Assembly: GCA_037976565.1 (NCBI GenBank)
Contig: CP137684.1
Span: 22,828,233 to 22,892,232 of the forward strand
Length of the DNA stretch: 64,000 bases
Origin: Mesocentrotus franciscanus
Lineage: Eukaryota; Echinodermata; Echinoidea; Camarodonta; Strongylocentrotidae
Reading direction: 5' to 3'
Positions 13,101 through 28,000 of the stretch are shown piece by piece. How positions within the stretch are numbered: position 1 is the first letter of the stretch; the number at the start of each line of letters is the position of its first letter. The translations under genes and the position numbers were made by a program. Below the pieces are notes generated by a model. That model was not told the DNA's origin. It did no database searches and saw nothing but the letters and a program-made list of their open reading frames with translations.

Positions 13101-16100
13101 ATATCATAAGACCGGGTACTTTGCCCATCTATTTAAAGCCATATCTCTGAAGCCCGGAGGCTCTGCATGTCTCACCATTAATTGGGAGCCCCTTCCGAGC
13201 ATGAATGAAGTCTAGGGGCACGGCCGTTCAACTCTATGGTGACCCCCTCAGAAGCCTGGGGGCTCCGTCCTTCTTTTGGGGATCAACATGAATGAAATAT
13301 ATTATTGTTATGTACTGTGCCGGACTTACAAGATGATGCCCGGTTAGGTCAAATTTTAGTGATGGTCGGGCAGCATTCACATCAGGAACTCCATTAAACT
13401 TACCAATAATACAATTTAAAAAATCTAAATAAATATTATGGTGTAAACAGGCGCGTCGAAAGAAATAAAGTGGTACGTATACGGTCAACGGATTGGGGGC
13501 GTGGCATAACTGCGATGGAGCGGAGCACCGCAGGGGGGGGGGGGGCAGACGCGGATCCATGGGGTATGGGCATTTATAACTGTCAGAAGAGCATATTATT
13601 TCGATACCTTATTCATGACACTGGCAGGTTACTAATTAGCATGGGGTCCAAAGGGGCGGAGCTCTCGTAAGCTCAGGGGTTTTAGGCATTAAATTACCGT
13701 AAGATCTAGGGGCACGCCTTAGGGCCCTAGGTGGGGTCCAGGGGGCGGAGCCCCCGGAAGCTCAGGGGTTTTAGGCATTTAATCACAGATAGATGAGCAT
13801 ATTTTGATACCTCATTATTTTGTGGCACTGGCAGGTCACTATTCTTTCTATTTCTCTCTAATATACTTTTTCACAAAAAATGTAGGGGGGAGCTCGAGGT
13901 CCTCTAGCCCCGAATGGTCGCGTTCCAGTCAACGCGACGCGACGCGCCACTCCCAACGCATCCTTTCGGGAAAACCGGGGGGGGGGGGCTTTGGACGAAT
14001 GGTCGCGTTCAATTTAACGCGACGCACCGCGACGCTTCCCGACCATTCGGAATAAGCCTGTATGTCCTATCTGTGAAATTTAAAGGTACTATGTCCCATT
14101 TGCAGGCCAAAAAAATGAAAAGGTTAAATTCCAACGGCATTTGAAAGACAATACTAATTTAGAACTTCCCTAAAAAAAGGGGGCTTGAAAATGTCTTTAA
14201 GTGGGAAAATAACGACTATTAGTTGTCGAATCGACTTAGGAGCTATAGAGCCAGTAAGTAATAGTCTGATTTTTCAGACCATTGTACCGAATGGTCGTAC
14301 GTTTATGCTGCGCAAAGATTCAATCAGTTTAATTTTGGCCATTACAAGAAGTGGGTTATTGATGTAGACAAATGCTCATGTACCCTTTACAGCTCATTTT
14401 ATGTATGTTATTACCAAAGATGAAAAAGCCAGTCAGTCACTCAATAGTGTCTGACAGTGAAGTCTAGCAAGTAAACGGGTTTCCTTGCATAATTTGAATA
14501 TTAGGACACTGCTAACGTTTAAATTTCACAGATAGGACATACATGACATATTCATAATTCCTGCAAAGTTCTACAGAATTTGATGTTGGCTGCAAAAGGG
14601 ACATAGTATCTTTAAACGTTAGCAGTGTCCTAATATTCAAATTATGCAAGGATACCCGTTTACTTGTTAGACTTTACTGTCAGACACTATTGAGTCATCT
14701 TGGGCCATCTATTGGCTCGGCAACTTTTTGTCCTTTTGAAAAGGAAGTCGACATTGTAAAAATAGCAGGTATTTATTTTTCATTAGATCATGACGTTACT
14801 GAAGAGAGGAATTATAAAGAGAATTTGAGCAAAGTTAAGAAATTGTTAAATTGGTGGAAAACAAAGAGATCTCACTCTGATTGGAAAAAATCACTTGCTA
14901 AAAACATACGCATATTTAAAATTGATTTACGTTAGCTCTTAGACTCCGGTGCCTGAATGGGTTTTCAAAGAAATTGATGAAATCAGCTTTAACTTTTTAT
15001 GGCGAGTGAAAGACAAGATAAAAAAAAGCACTTTGTATCTTAATTACAAACAAAGAGGATTGAAAACGCTCAATTTTAGACTTTTTGTGAAGGTACAAAA
15101 GACTTGTAACTGGAGACCAGAAAGTGAAATGGAAAAAACTACTTCAAATTTCTACTGAGACCAATTGGAGAAAATTTAATTTTGTATTGTAATTATTCAC
15201 CTAACATGATCAACATACAGTTACCAAAATATTACCAGGAAATGATATATATTTGGTTGATATGAATGTGTTTATTAAAAAGGATACAACTAATAAAAGA
15301 AATTTAATTTTCTTCAATAATAGGGTTTATTCATAAGAAAGGAAAAAATATTTTCATGAAAACCTTTTCTTAAAAAATACCTATAAATTGTACCATATTA
15401 TAGACAAAGAAGGAATATTGAAGTCAGATACTTATTTTAGATGTATGGGACTAGATGAAGAGGAAATAGCAATTTGAATCAGTTTGTTCGAAGAAAAATA
15501 TATATATTAGGGCGTGCATCCAGAAAATGGCCGACAATCCTGTTAGTTTTCATAATTTACAATCATCATATAATATGTCGGTGAAAGAAATTGAAAAAGT
15601 TTTCTTCGTCCTAGATTAAGCACATTGGATAATAAATTGAGAGAACTTCAATTTAAATTGCTCTATAATATTATTTTTGTGATCCATCATTTATACAGGT
15701 TTCAATTCATATCAAACGATAAATGCTCATTTTGCGGCAAAGATGAGGAAACTTATAGGCATATATTTTTTTAATGTGAAATGGTAACACAATGGGACCG
15801 GTGTAGTAATATCTTGGATATTCGCATTCTTAAAGAAATGATCTGGAAGGAAGTTCACATTGGATTAGAGGAAACAACTGAAGATATGCAAATACTTCAT
15901 CATGTTGTTTTATTAATTAAACATATGATATATGTTAGTAGGGAGAAAAGGAAGCTTCCAAGTATTGAAGAAATAGGAGAAAAGTTGCTTAAAAGTAAAC
16001 ATGAAGAAAGAAAGATTGCTACCGAGCAAAATACATTTGCACTACACACTGTAAAAAATGGGAACATTTAAAGTATCACACATCAGCATGAAAGAAAATA

Positions 16101-16476
16101 TACAATGGATGAGAAGTGGAGGGTCCGCCGGGTTCGATATCGTGTGGAGTTGACCGCTCTCTGCCGCTATAGACTGCACTCTTCTGTTCTATCTGTTTGT
16201 CTTGTTTTTGTGTGTGTGTTTGTTGTTTGTCGGGGATGGGGGAGTGAGAGGGGAAGGCTTTGATCTATAATATTTATTCAGTTTAATCAATTTGAAGACA
16301 TTATGTACTATGTATTTAACTATATTATGTATTTCTGAGGGCTGTACAGTTTTCTGTACATTTTCATATGTTATGCATAGCAATTAAAATGAAGATGTAT
16401 GATGTTTCATTTGTACTGAATGAATGCGATAAAGGAAGCTACAAAACAAAAATACTAAAACTAATAAAGCTTTTTT

Positions 16477-16512
<36 letters not shown>

Positions 16513-19500
16513 AACTAATAATATAATAGTAATTACCTGTGCAGTGATCGGTTCCTGTTCCTTCGAAGCCCTCATTACAAGTGCAGTAGAAGCTTCCATC
16601 ATTGTTTGTACAGTTGCCATTAAGGCAAGCATCTGTAGATAGCTCACATTCGTTGATATCTAGAAAGGAAAAGTGATGGATTTACAATATTTTATTTGCG
16701 TTGTGGTATTTTACCAATAGACATACGTTTCATAGCATAACCTCAATCATTAAAAATCTCTACAAATATTTTATTTTTTTCTTAAATAAAGTTTTAATAA
16801 GTTTAAGAATGAGGTTTTACACACACAAAAAGAATATGAAGGGCGAATCTTTTGGGGTTCTTTAGTGAAGGGGACACGTTTTTTGTTATCCCCATTTGCA
16901 GCTCTCTACCCAGGTGTTGTAAATGTATGTATTATTCCTAACATGCTTTCTGTGCCTTGAGATAAGTGGATCCTCTTACCCTCCTCCATGACTTGATGAT
17001 CTGGGGCAATAAGTCGTGACCCAGGAAGCAATTCCATGAAAATCTGCTCTAGGCTGGAATCATTTAAGGATGCACCAAGTTCTACGTCGACCCGGAAGGA
17101 CACCAGAGCATAATTTCCGGTCAAGGTGTAGTTCTTCACAGACACAGCCTGAATTGTGTTGTCACCCAATTCTGATGATGTATTGAGGTAACGCAAGACC
17201 TTCAAAAAGAAATGAATATATATTAATTTCATTAATTCATTATTTAAGTTTTAATGGGAATTGTGCTCTGACAAGACTAACATTTCCGATGAGTTTTACA
17301 TGAACCCGAGAAATGCTTTAAAAGGTACTATGTCCCATTTGCAGGCCCAAAAAATGAAAAGGTTAACTTCCAACGGCATTTGAAAGACAATACTAATTTA
17401 GAACTTCACTAAAAAAAGGGGGGCTTGAAAATGTCTTTAAGTGGGAAAAGAACGACTATTAGTTGTCGAATCGACTTAGGGGCTATAGAGCCAGTAAGTA
17501 ATAGTGTGATTTTTCAGACCATTGTACCGAATGCTCGTACGTGTTATGCTGCGCAAAGATTCAATCAGTTTAATTTTGGCCATTACAAGAAGTGGGTTAT
17601 TGATGTAGATAAATTATGCTCATTTACCCTTTACAGCTCATTTTATGTATGTTATTACCAAAGATGAAAAAAGCCAGTCAGTCACTCAATAGTGTCTGAC
17701 AGTGAAGTCTAGCAAGTAAACGGGTTTCCTTGCATAATTTGAATGTTAGGACACTGCTAACGTTTAAATTTCACAGATAGGACATACATGACATATTCAT
17801 AATTCCTGCAAAGTTCTACAGAATTTGATGTTGGCTGCAAAAGGGACATAGTATCTTTAACAATTATTCTTACAATATATTTTTTTTCTTCAAAAGATAA
17901 GTCTTTAAATTCTCCTTTTTCCTAGATTTTCAATCCACTTATTAAAGTTGAATTAGTTTTTGGTTTGGAAAATGTTATCGCACAGCTAGGATAGTCTGCT
18001 ATCATATCAATGTCTATTAAGTGAAGTTTACGCACTTTGAGAAGAATGAATAATTTCATATCTTGGTTGACTATAAATGATTGCTATTTGTCAGAATTAG
18101 AAAAAGGTCAGAAAAAGGTAGTGTATCCCTTTTGCAGCCAACATCAAATTCTGTAGAACTTTGCATGAATTATGAATATGTCACGCATGTTCTATCTGTG
18201 AAATTTAAACGTTAATTAGCAGTGTCCCGAGTATTCAAATTATGGAAGGAAACCCGTTTACTTGCTAAACTTCACTGTCAGACACTATTGAGTGACTGAC
18301 TTCTTTTTTTCTTTGCAAATCAGATTCGACAACTAACTGTCGTTATTTTCCCATAAAAGACATTTTCAAGCCTTTTCGGTTTGAGGGAAGTTCTAAGTTA
18401 ATATTAAATTTCAAATGCCGTTGGAATTGAACCTTTTCAATTTTTTGGCCTGCAAATGGGACATAGTGCCTTTAAGAAAGAAAAAAACTCCGATTCATAA
18501 ATGAACCTTTATTTACGTATTTACTTTTATTTCTTCGGAAATTCTCCAAATTAACTTACATCTTGGGCCAACTCACGCTGGTTCTCCTGTGAATCAATCG
18601 TATCAGGATAATATTCAACGCTTAATCCATTGATGAATGTAAGACGAACGCTGAATGATAACGTCAGTGCGGCTATTTAATTACAGAATTAAAAACACAA
18701 GAAAATAAACTGTTAAATAAATTGTATAAAGCAATATACTTGATTGTGAATTGACTGTTGGTATTTTATGTTTCGACCCACCTTCCCCTATGCGGTTCCG
18801 CCCCAAAGTTGAATTTCTCTTAAAGTCTTCATCAGGGCCCGTATTCAATAAACTTCTTAAGCATGAAATCTAAGTACTTTTTCTTAAATTTTGGCTAAGA
18901 AAACAGTCTTAGCAAAAATGTGTATTCTATAAAAGCATTGGGGGCTAAGAATTTTACCTTAAGGATGAGAAGAATTCTTAGATTTTATCTTAGAAAAGGG
19001 CTTAAATAGCATGTCGTATTCTATACAATCGAGATATCTAAGATAAGTAAGAAATCTACCCTACATTTAAGCATACTCATGAGGATGCTTAAATAGGGCT
19101 TCGGCACCGGCAGTGCTGCTGTACGCAATGTCGCTTTGGGTTTCGATCAAATGAAATGAAGGCTGCGAGCGCAGGTTATCAGTTGACCCATATCAACGTA
19201 AGCTTCGCGTATATGCACATCATATAGTACAGCGTCGGCGGCGCAGCGCGCAGGAGCGCCATATAGACTTTAATTATAGCTTTGTGTATGTTTGTAATAC
19301 ACAATTAATCCAGGATATAGCATAGGCCGCCTTCATAACAGTAACACTAGTACTTTTATATTATGACATAGCTGCCGTAAAGAAATCATCTCTTATGCCT
19401 GGATTACATTTGGACTGCGATTAGTATACGGAGCCCGTATCCTCCCCGTATCCCCTTTTCCGTGGGGCCTCCCTATGGAGGCAGGAGGCGGCCGTGAGAT

Positions 19501-22047
19501 TGCCGTGAGATTTTCGTACGGATTCACGGGCTCCGCGGGGGCTCTGCAGCCTCTACGATTTTGTTTCGCAGAAAGTTAAACAAATTTGAAAAATCGTAAG
19601 CCCGTAAACGCTTAAAAACGGCACGGCGGCTGCACGATCACCGCGCCTTCCCTGCGCAACCTGTGCACGGAAGCTGCACGGGCTCCGTACGATTTCCGTG
19701 CGGAAGCTGCAGAGACTGCACGGCTACTGCATTGAAATTGCACGATTTCCGTACAATCTCCGATCAGCCTCTGTACGGATTTGCCCCGGCCTGCCCCCGA
19801 GGGCCAATACAAGAAATGGCACGATGCTCGTAGATAATGTAAACACAAACATCGTAGACCGTAGCCTCCTACGATGCCCCCAAAATCGCACGAAAAATCG
19901 TATACTAATTTATCGTACGGCGCCCGGGGCAAATGTAATCCAGGCATTAGTCATTGGCATTAAAATATGGAAACAGGGAATGATGTGTCATCGGCATGAT
20001 GTTAGGTGAGAATGCCCAAAATTGTTTATATTATCGGTCTGATAAAGCTATTTGATTAATTTTAGGCTAGCTATAGCAGATACGATGTAATGCCTATTAA
20101 GGCTAAGGGTAGCTCCAATGCTAGCGCTGGCCGGCCGGCTAGCGACGGCGCTAACTTCATGGACCCTATTTATACTATTATAGGCCCGCGGCATAAAAAT
20201 AATAGCCCGGTTCGGCTCTTCGAAGATGTTTGACAGAAAAGTATAAAAATCCTAGACTGCCTTACTAATATTTTAGTGTCAGTTGGTCAAGCCTAAAACA
20301 ATTGTGAGTATCATTCCTCCCATACAATCTCCCATACGTTTTGTGTATAATTTTCGTGCGGTGCGATTTTTATTTTAACGCGCAAATTGCATAGGCAAAT
20401 TGAGCTGCAATTAAAGTCGCTCGACTCGACCAACTTGCCTTTCCAACATGACGTCATCGGGTCTAAGAATTTGTCTTATCTGTTGTCTAAGCTAAGACAA
20501 ACTGCTTTACGTGTTTAGAATACGGCTAAGGCAACTTTCTTAACCTAGACAAATTCTTAGACATTTTCTTAGACTTAAGAAAAATGCCTTAGAAGTTTAT
20601 TGAATACGGGCCCAGGAATACACGGCATAGATATGTTGCTAAATCAACAACTGATTGAAATGATATTTTGAATTGGATTAGAAAACGTACAAAATGGATT
20701 CATACTTTGACAGTTTGCATCGAATTTTGTTGCCTAATACGGGTGTTTTCATTTTTTATATTTTCCCCATACGTGGATCAAAGTTTTCCGTCCGAATACA
20801 TGGCATAGAAATGTTGCCAAATTCGAAACAGATTTCACTGCAATATCGAATTAGCCTGTTATTGAGAAAAACAAACGAGATGGATTCATACTTTGGCAGG
20901 TTCCACTGATTTCTGTTGTGTCCTCCCTGCACACACATGAGAAGTTACCGGGTGTGTTCATGCAATCACGGTCCGCAGTCGACTTGCAAACAGCCGGGGT
21001 CAGTTCACATTCGTCGATATCTGACGAAGGGGAAGAAAAGTAGAAAAATATTGTTTATTTAACGAGAGACATGCCATAACGTTAACTTACTGGAAGCATT
21101 ACAATGAAGGAGAAAAAGGTTTAATAAGTGATTGTGGTAGGTATTAATCATTCTTCAATATTATACCGTAACCCGTAAACAAAATTTACTTTCTTTTTTT
21201 TTTGGGGCTGAACGTTTTTTCCGTCTATAACATGTTCCACCATGCTTTCAAATGTCTGGTGTTGTTGCAATCTGTGAAATTTACTTAATTGCTTGTTGTC
21301 AAATTCTGCTTCCAGATCGCACACCATAATGTGGAACCTGCATTTTGTCCAATGCGTAACCGATCCTTCCAAATTGTTTGATTGGCGCCCCTGCCTATTA
21401 TATTCGTCTCTCCACCACATCCCCTCTCACCTTGCCCCACTCTCTCCCCCTTCCCCCTTCTCCCTCTCTCTCTATCTCGATCACTCTCCCTCTCACTCTC
21501 CATCTCATTCATACTCTCTCTTTCAGCTGCCCCTCCCTGTCTCTCCATCGTTTAGACTGTCGCTTATAAGTCTAGAGTTGTAATAAATCAAAATTGTATT
21601 GTCTTCTGTTTATTTCTTAATTCAAAATCTGAGTTTTCCATTCAATTCAATTCAATTCAAGTTTATTTTTCATTTCCACAGAAATCAGAACAATATTTCA
21701 TTAAAACAAAACAAAAAATTGAACAAGATAACATGTGAATAATATCATTTACAAATACTTAAACTGCATATAAACAAAATTTGAATAACATAATACAAAA
21801 AAAATTGATATTTTCTATGGAAATGGAGGGACCCATTAAAAAGTGGATACTTGTAGATTATGGGTCCCTCAAAATAACAAAGTAGCATTACACAAATTAG
21901 CTTATACAGAACAAAAAACACAAATATATTAATATAAAAGTTTCATACCAGGCACAGTTGTAATAATGGAAACCTCAGATTTATATATATATAATTATAC
22001 TAGTTGGAGGAATTTTTTATTTGTTATTTATTTATTTAATTTTTAAT

Positions 22048-22094
<47 letters not shown>

Positions 22095-25000
22095 TTTTTT
22101 TTTTGGGGGGGGGGGGTCGGGGATCCTGCTTTGATTCTCTACATTTTCGTCGCTTAGTCTCAATTGAAATCGAGAATAGCCCCACTCTAGAGCCGCTATT
22201 AGTTCATACCTTGACATTCTTTAGGGGATGCATTGTCGTATCCTGAATGGCAGGTGCAATTGTAGTCTCCAGGGAGGTTGATACAAGTTGAGATATCACG
22301 CGGGCATAGGTCCACACCAATTGCACATTCATCAAAATCTGATAATTACAGAGAAATGCTTGTCAAATAACGGCATTGAAGTCGGAATTATAAATAAGAA
22401 TGGCATAAAAGTTAAAAGCAGATCTGATCATTGTCATAGAAGTGGGTTCAATGAAAACTTGTAAGTTGTTAAATTCAAGGATATTGTAAGGAGATATAAT
22501 TAGAACATTTGTTAAGCTCTATCACATTTTAAAAATGACCTCTCTCTCTCTCTCTCTCACTCACCCTCTGTTTCTCGCATCGCCCTTTTTTGCAATCTCC
22601 TCATTCTCTCTCTCTCTCTTTCACTCTACATCGTTTCAACGGTTATTTATAAGAGTTATAACGGGTCAAAATTGTATTCATATTTTTTTCTCCACATCTG
22701 GGGTTAGGACGGCTGGTAAAACATGACGCATGTCTTTCATCGATCGGAAAAAAACAAATTTCCCACCTCCGTCCCCATCATTCTTTAAAATAATCACGTG
22801 GAAAATTGTTTCCCCATTATTTCCATTGACCTTATTTCGCTCCCTTTGAAATCCTGGTACAGACCGGCCAACAAACCTGAACACGTTCCGTTTTCAAGTT
22901 GAAAACCAGGTTCGCATGTGCAGTTGACAGATGCAGTGGAATTCTTCAGGGCCTCATCACATTCACTTATCTCTGTGAAAAGATGAAACAAAATTTCGAG
23001 ATTGAAAATAGAAAATTTCATGTAGAAAAACATTCTTAAAGCCCTGTTGAAATTAAACAATTATGTAAGAGCTGAGGGCACTCTGCCAACATATGCAATA
23101 ATTATAGTAATTGGAAATAAATAGATTATCACCTTCAATGGGTTGTCCTGTGAAAATGTAGTTCTTTTTATTTATCTCTCTCTCTCTCTGACTCGTATAT
23201 TCTATCAAGTAAACATACTTATACTTTATATGAATAAAATTAATCAATCATTTAATCAGTCAATCAATGGAGAGATATCTTTATGAATTATTCAATTAAT
23301 TAGCATGCATCATCTTGTTATTAATATTCATATTCAGGTTGTGGTTCACAAATCTGTTTTGACCATTGACAAATTAGTGTTAGGCTTATAGTTAAGGTTG
23401 GGGTTAGTGTAAGAATTACGAGTAATGTTACAATCACTGATACATTATTTTTTGCTAGGTCATAGGCCTATAACCCTCTGACAAACTCCAAGGGAAAGTC
23501 CACCCTGAAATGAGGTTGGTTTCTATCAAAATTAGAAGAATGAGAGAAACAAATTAGTGAAAGTTTGAGCAATATCCGATCAAAAATAGAAACGTTATGT
23601 TTTTTTGAAGTTGCCATTAGTGAAACACAAATTGGCAGCATTAATTGTGACGTTTCTTGCGAGCTATACTCTCCCATTCGCTCTGTACAGACAATTTCAT
23701 AAACTTTCATTTTCTTTGTTATTGATGACGGAAAAGATTTGTGTCATTCATGGGTTGTATAAAAAAAAATATTTTCAATAATTAAATTTACGGTGAATGT
23801 ATGATATTTTCCTGAGGTAAAGTACATTTTTAAAGTTTTTTAGCAGAGAAAAAATGGAATGGGACCTCGCAAGATACGTCAGAGAGTTGCCAATTTATGT
23901 TTGATTGATCACACCTTCAAAGATTCTTAAATTCCTTTTTTTACTCAGTTTTTGCTGAAGATTTCACTTACTTATTTCTTTCATTTTCCCGCTTATATTA
24001 AAACCGACTTAATATCAGGGTAGACTTTTCCCTTTATTATCAACTTTCGTCCGGAAGGCAAATTTTTACAAATTAAGAAACTTGTTTTTATAAGGGCAAC
24101 TGTTCCAAATAATCCCGGGACAAAGGTAAAAATGATACACACACACACACACACACACACCCTCACAGGCCCACACACCCTTACCACCAACCTTGTTGCT
24201 CTTTTAATTATTTGTTTTTTTCAGAGATTTTTGTTGTTTACTTACTCTCACAGGAACGTTGATCGAGGGCAAGAATAGAACCGGTGCTACACGAACACGT
24301 GTAAGAACCTAGATTGTTTTCACAATTCTCTTCACAGTCATTATCGGTTTCAGCACATTCATTGAAATCTAAACAAAGCAGGATAAAAGATGAGATGAAC
24401 CAGATTTAATGACAATTCGTATGAAAATGGCTTATAGCCTATTTGAATCATCCTTATTATACATTGTCATGTGCATTTAACAGGAGGAGAATAATGTCGA
24501 CCATATGAGCTGCTACACTTGTGAAAGAGAAACATAAAAGGCTTTTTTTACCGAATATGATTGAATTTAAATCAAATTTACTTAAACTCACTTACTTACT
24601 TACCAGGCATCTTGATCCAGGTTTTTTTTTTCTTCCCCCAAATGCATTCATCTTCAGTTAAGTGGCTTCGAACAAACTAGTATTTGTGTCGAGTATTTTA
24701 CTCGCGAGTCACTTTAACCTTCACTATAAGAACATTATAATTGTAATTTCTCTTCACATAAGTAATGTTGAAAGCTAAAAGTTTAGATATAGTATACCCA
24801 AAACCCAAAACATGCACAGCAAGAAAGAAAGTGGGAGAAATAGAATATGTAATATTGGGCCTTCTAAATCAAGCTCACCAAAGCAAATGGTACCATTGCC
24901 TGAGAGCTGGGGTGGACAAGGGCCGCATCTGTACTCATCGTCGGAAGACGGGGGCTCATCAAAGCAGATAACCCCCTCGTAGCAGGGCGTACCCTCACAA

Positions 25001-28000
25001 GAATCATAGTCTACGTCACAATGATCACCTGACCAACCACCAGAGCAGTTGCACGTGACCACCTGTAATGACGTTGTGCAAATGTAAATACATTGTTGCG
25101 ATTAAATGTGTGCATATTTATGAATACGTAAATGTTGTCGAGGCGGAGTCAGATTCGGGGAAGGGGAAATTTATCAAAACAGCCAAGCATGGTATAAGTG
25201 TAGTCCAGATTTTGTCCGTTTTTATATATTTTGTATTCTTCAATCATCTTTGTCCTCCTCCCTTACACGCATCCCACACAGATCGCCCGACCCCGTAAAT
25301 TCACCCGTCGAAAAGTGAAAAGCAAGGACTGTCTCAGTTATAGCGTTGACGGTGTGTTATTTTCTCAGGTGATTGGGTGCGCGACATGGAAACAGTCCGG
25401 GCAGTAAATTTCATAAGTGCAGCACTTGTTTTCCTCGTTTTTTTTCATTTTTTTATATATATATTTGTTTTAAATAGTAACCTGAATTTGTGTATGAGTG
25501 GTCGATGTGCATGATATGTTAGATCATTAAACTCCTAACGCCATAATAACATGTAGATTTACTCGGAAGGGGAGGGAGGGGGTTTAAATTAAATTAAGTA
25601 TATTAAATATATATTTCTTTTCCATAGTAATCAGAGCATCTGTCGTACAACTATGGCTATACCAATATACTCACCGCAAATCCGTTTGCATTTAGGTCCT
25701 GCCCCTCGGCTTGGTTTTCGAAGTCACACACGCCTTCGTTCTCGCATTGGCAGATCATGACCTTGTATGACAGCGATGTCTCTGCTCCTCGGTTGTCCAC
25801 CACAATGATCTCGATGAATGATACATTCAGGTCAGGTGGTGTCCAGGTCAATTTACCATCTTTATGAGAGAGAGAGAGAGGGGAGAGAGAGAGAGAGAGG
25901 GGGGAGATAGAGAGAGAGAGAGAGAGAAGGATAGAAAGGGATAATAATCGTAGAAGGGAGGGTAAGAGGAGAGAAAGAGAGTGGGAGATGAGACCGAGAC
26001 AGAGACAGAGACAGACAGAGAGAGACAAATAAAGAGAATTAAGAAGAGAAGGGATTATAGAGATAAGGAGACGGAAGGAGGAAAGAGGGAGGAGAGATCA
26101 GTATAAGGCGCACTGATTAACAGATCAATCCGCCATTTGAACATTCTGATCCATCGTTTGACAAATAACATTCTCATCTATCATCTAACAGAGTATAAAC
26201 AATTAAGTGACATTCCAGAAACAAATTCATAAGCATTTTTGTTTATACCGGAGCTGATAATGGCGCCATCTGGTGCTGTATCGTTGAATGTAAAGAATAC
26301 CTCATCATCATTAGGGTCGTGTGCAGTAATCTCCAAGGTAACGGTCACGCCCACTTGCATGAGGAGAACCTCCCCTTCTTGTAAAGCATCTGCCTCGCTT
26401 ATCTCTACAACGCTGGTTACGTTCGGAGGAAAATTATCTATAGAATTTAAAAAGTTTAAAAAAGAAGAAATATTTACAAACTTTACATTTATCTCATTTC
26501 TAAAGGAATATCAAGTAGCATTTCAAAGCTTTATTGTAGAGTTTGAAAAGGAATTCACAATCGTATAAACATGCTTTCGCCATTTCAATACATAAGCAAT
26601 GACATTTAAAAATTATAAACGATATGCACACATAAATAATGCTATTAGGTTTCAAAAGGTTACTGAACCCGATCACTGGCAGTTCGGCATATTCGGAGGG
26701 ATAAAATGCTGCCATATTTTAATCAATGTACAGATCGTGATTAAATTTAAAAAAATCAAACATTCAAATTTAACCTTGATATGTTTGACTGGTTTATCAT
26801 CTTACTCACGTGTAAGCAAAATTCCATAGAAATCTTATTTGGAAGGGACGTACGTCATTTAGTCAATTATGTATTAGGATTACCCAGAGGTAAACAAAAT
26901 ACACTGACTTGGTGTCGATACTCAGTTCCTATGAGATCATTGCTCATTTGATCATTTCATGGATGCTAATAGGGTCGATTACGATACATCTTCTGATATC
27001 CCCAAAGTACTAAATCGGCGCAGTCTATTGCCACATCTCACCAAGGTTTTGGAGGTCATTGTCGAGTTGGTCCCCTGTGATCATAGTTTGTTGACCCATT
27101 TCTGGACTCACGGCGAGGTAGTCAAACAGGCACGCCTCATCCTCTCTGCAAGCCTCTCGGGCTGCCTTGGTTCCGTCGGTGTCGAGAGCGAGCAGCTCGT
27201 CTAAGAACATTGGCTTGTAGTCGCTAGGATTGTAGTAACCCCAATTCCCATCGCTGTATTCAAACAGCGATTCCTTTTCACTGATCATCCCTGAGAAGTA
27301 ACAAAATTAATGTTAACATATATTTAATGGAAAATTGGTGAAGATTAGTTAAATCATAACTGATTTTATTATTTACTATATAAATCTATGTATCTACCTA
27401 TTATTGCTNNNNNNNNNNNNNNNNNNNNNNNCCTTTATCAGCCGTGTATAAGAAATTTTAAAGAGTTACCAAAAACGCTTTCAAACATATTTATACACGG
27501 CTGGTAAGCAATTCCATTTGTGTTTTGGTTTTGCTGGTCAAGGTGACGCAACAATAAGCTTGTTTACATTGTTGTCAAGGATTTGGCGCCTTTAGACAAG
27601 GCGCGCTTTTTGGCGCGTTTCCGAATGCGCTCCTTTTGCACACGAAACGCATAACACGCGATTTTGAGAGCGCGTACGTACGCGCACGTAGAAATTATGT
27701 CATTCTCTCGTGGCTTTTGGTAGAGGCAAGACCTGTTGATTTGGACAATCAAAAATACCCACCCACCATCCCAAATATCACCGCCTGTGTAGCATTAGGT
27801 TGTCTTGCAAGCAATAAGATTCTGTAATAATGGTTTTCTTGGTTTAAGGAATAAGTTATGATTGACACGATATTTGTGTTGTATCACAGATACGAATGCA
27901 ATTATGCATGGAGATTGTTTTAAATGCTTGTAGGTCAAGCAATCGAATAGGGTACAGTGGAATTTTAGTTAAAGGAGATTTGATATGTAACAATATGTTG

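Larger units (their letters stand above)
11865..14701. mobile_element. TTAA-flanked MITE, copy 1, split by two insertions
   Basis: The left end AGATACTATGTCCC follows TTAA near 11865. The element is interrupted at 11942 by the 2.1-kb long-TIR element. It resumes at 14068, is interrupted again after TTTAA near 14082 by MITE copy 2, and resumes at 14617 until about 14701, where it is truncated at a LINE. The order of insertion can be read from the nesting. Confidence 0.8.

Noticed and set aside
13234..13560. 108-residue open frame
   Set aside because: It lies inside the long-TIR element, is GC-rich and Pro-rich without a domain, and overlaps internal repeats.
14185..14367. Small open frame recurring at 17425
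   Set aside because: It lies inside MITE copies 2 and 3 and is frameshifted between them.
19612..20009. Arg/Ala-rich open frames on both strands
   Set aside because: They come from the GC-rich subterminal repeats of the 551-bp MITE.
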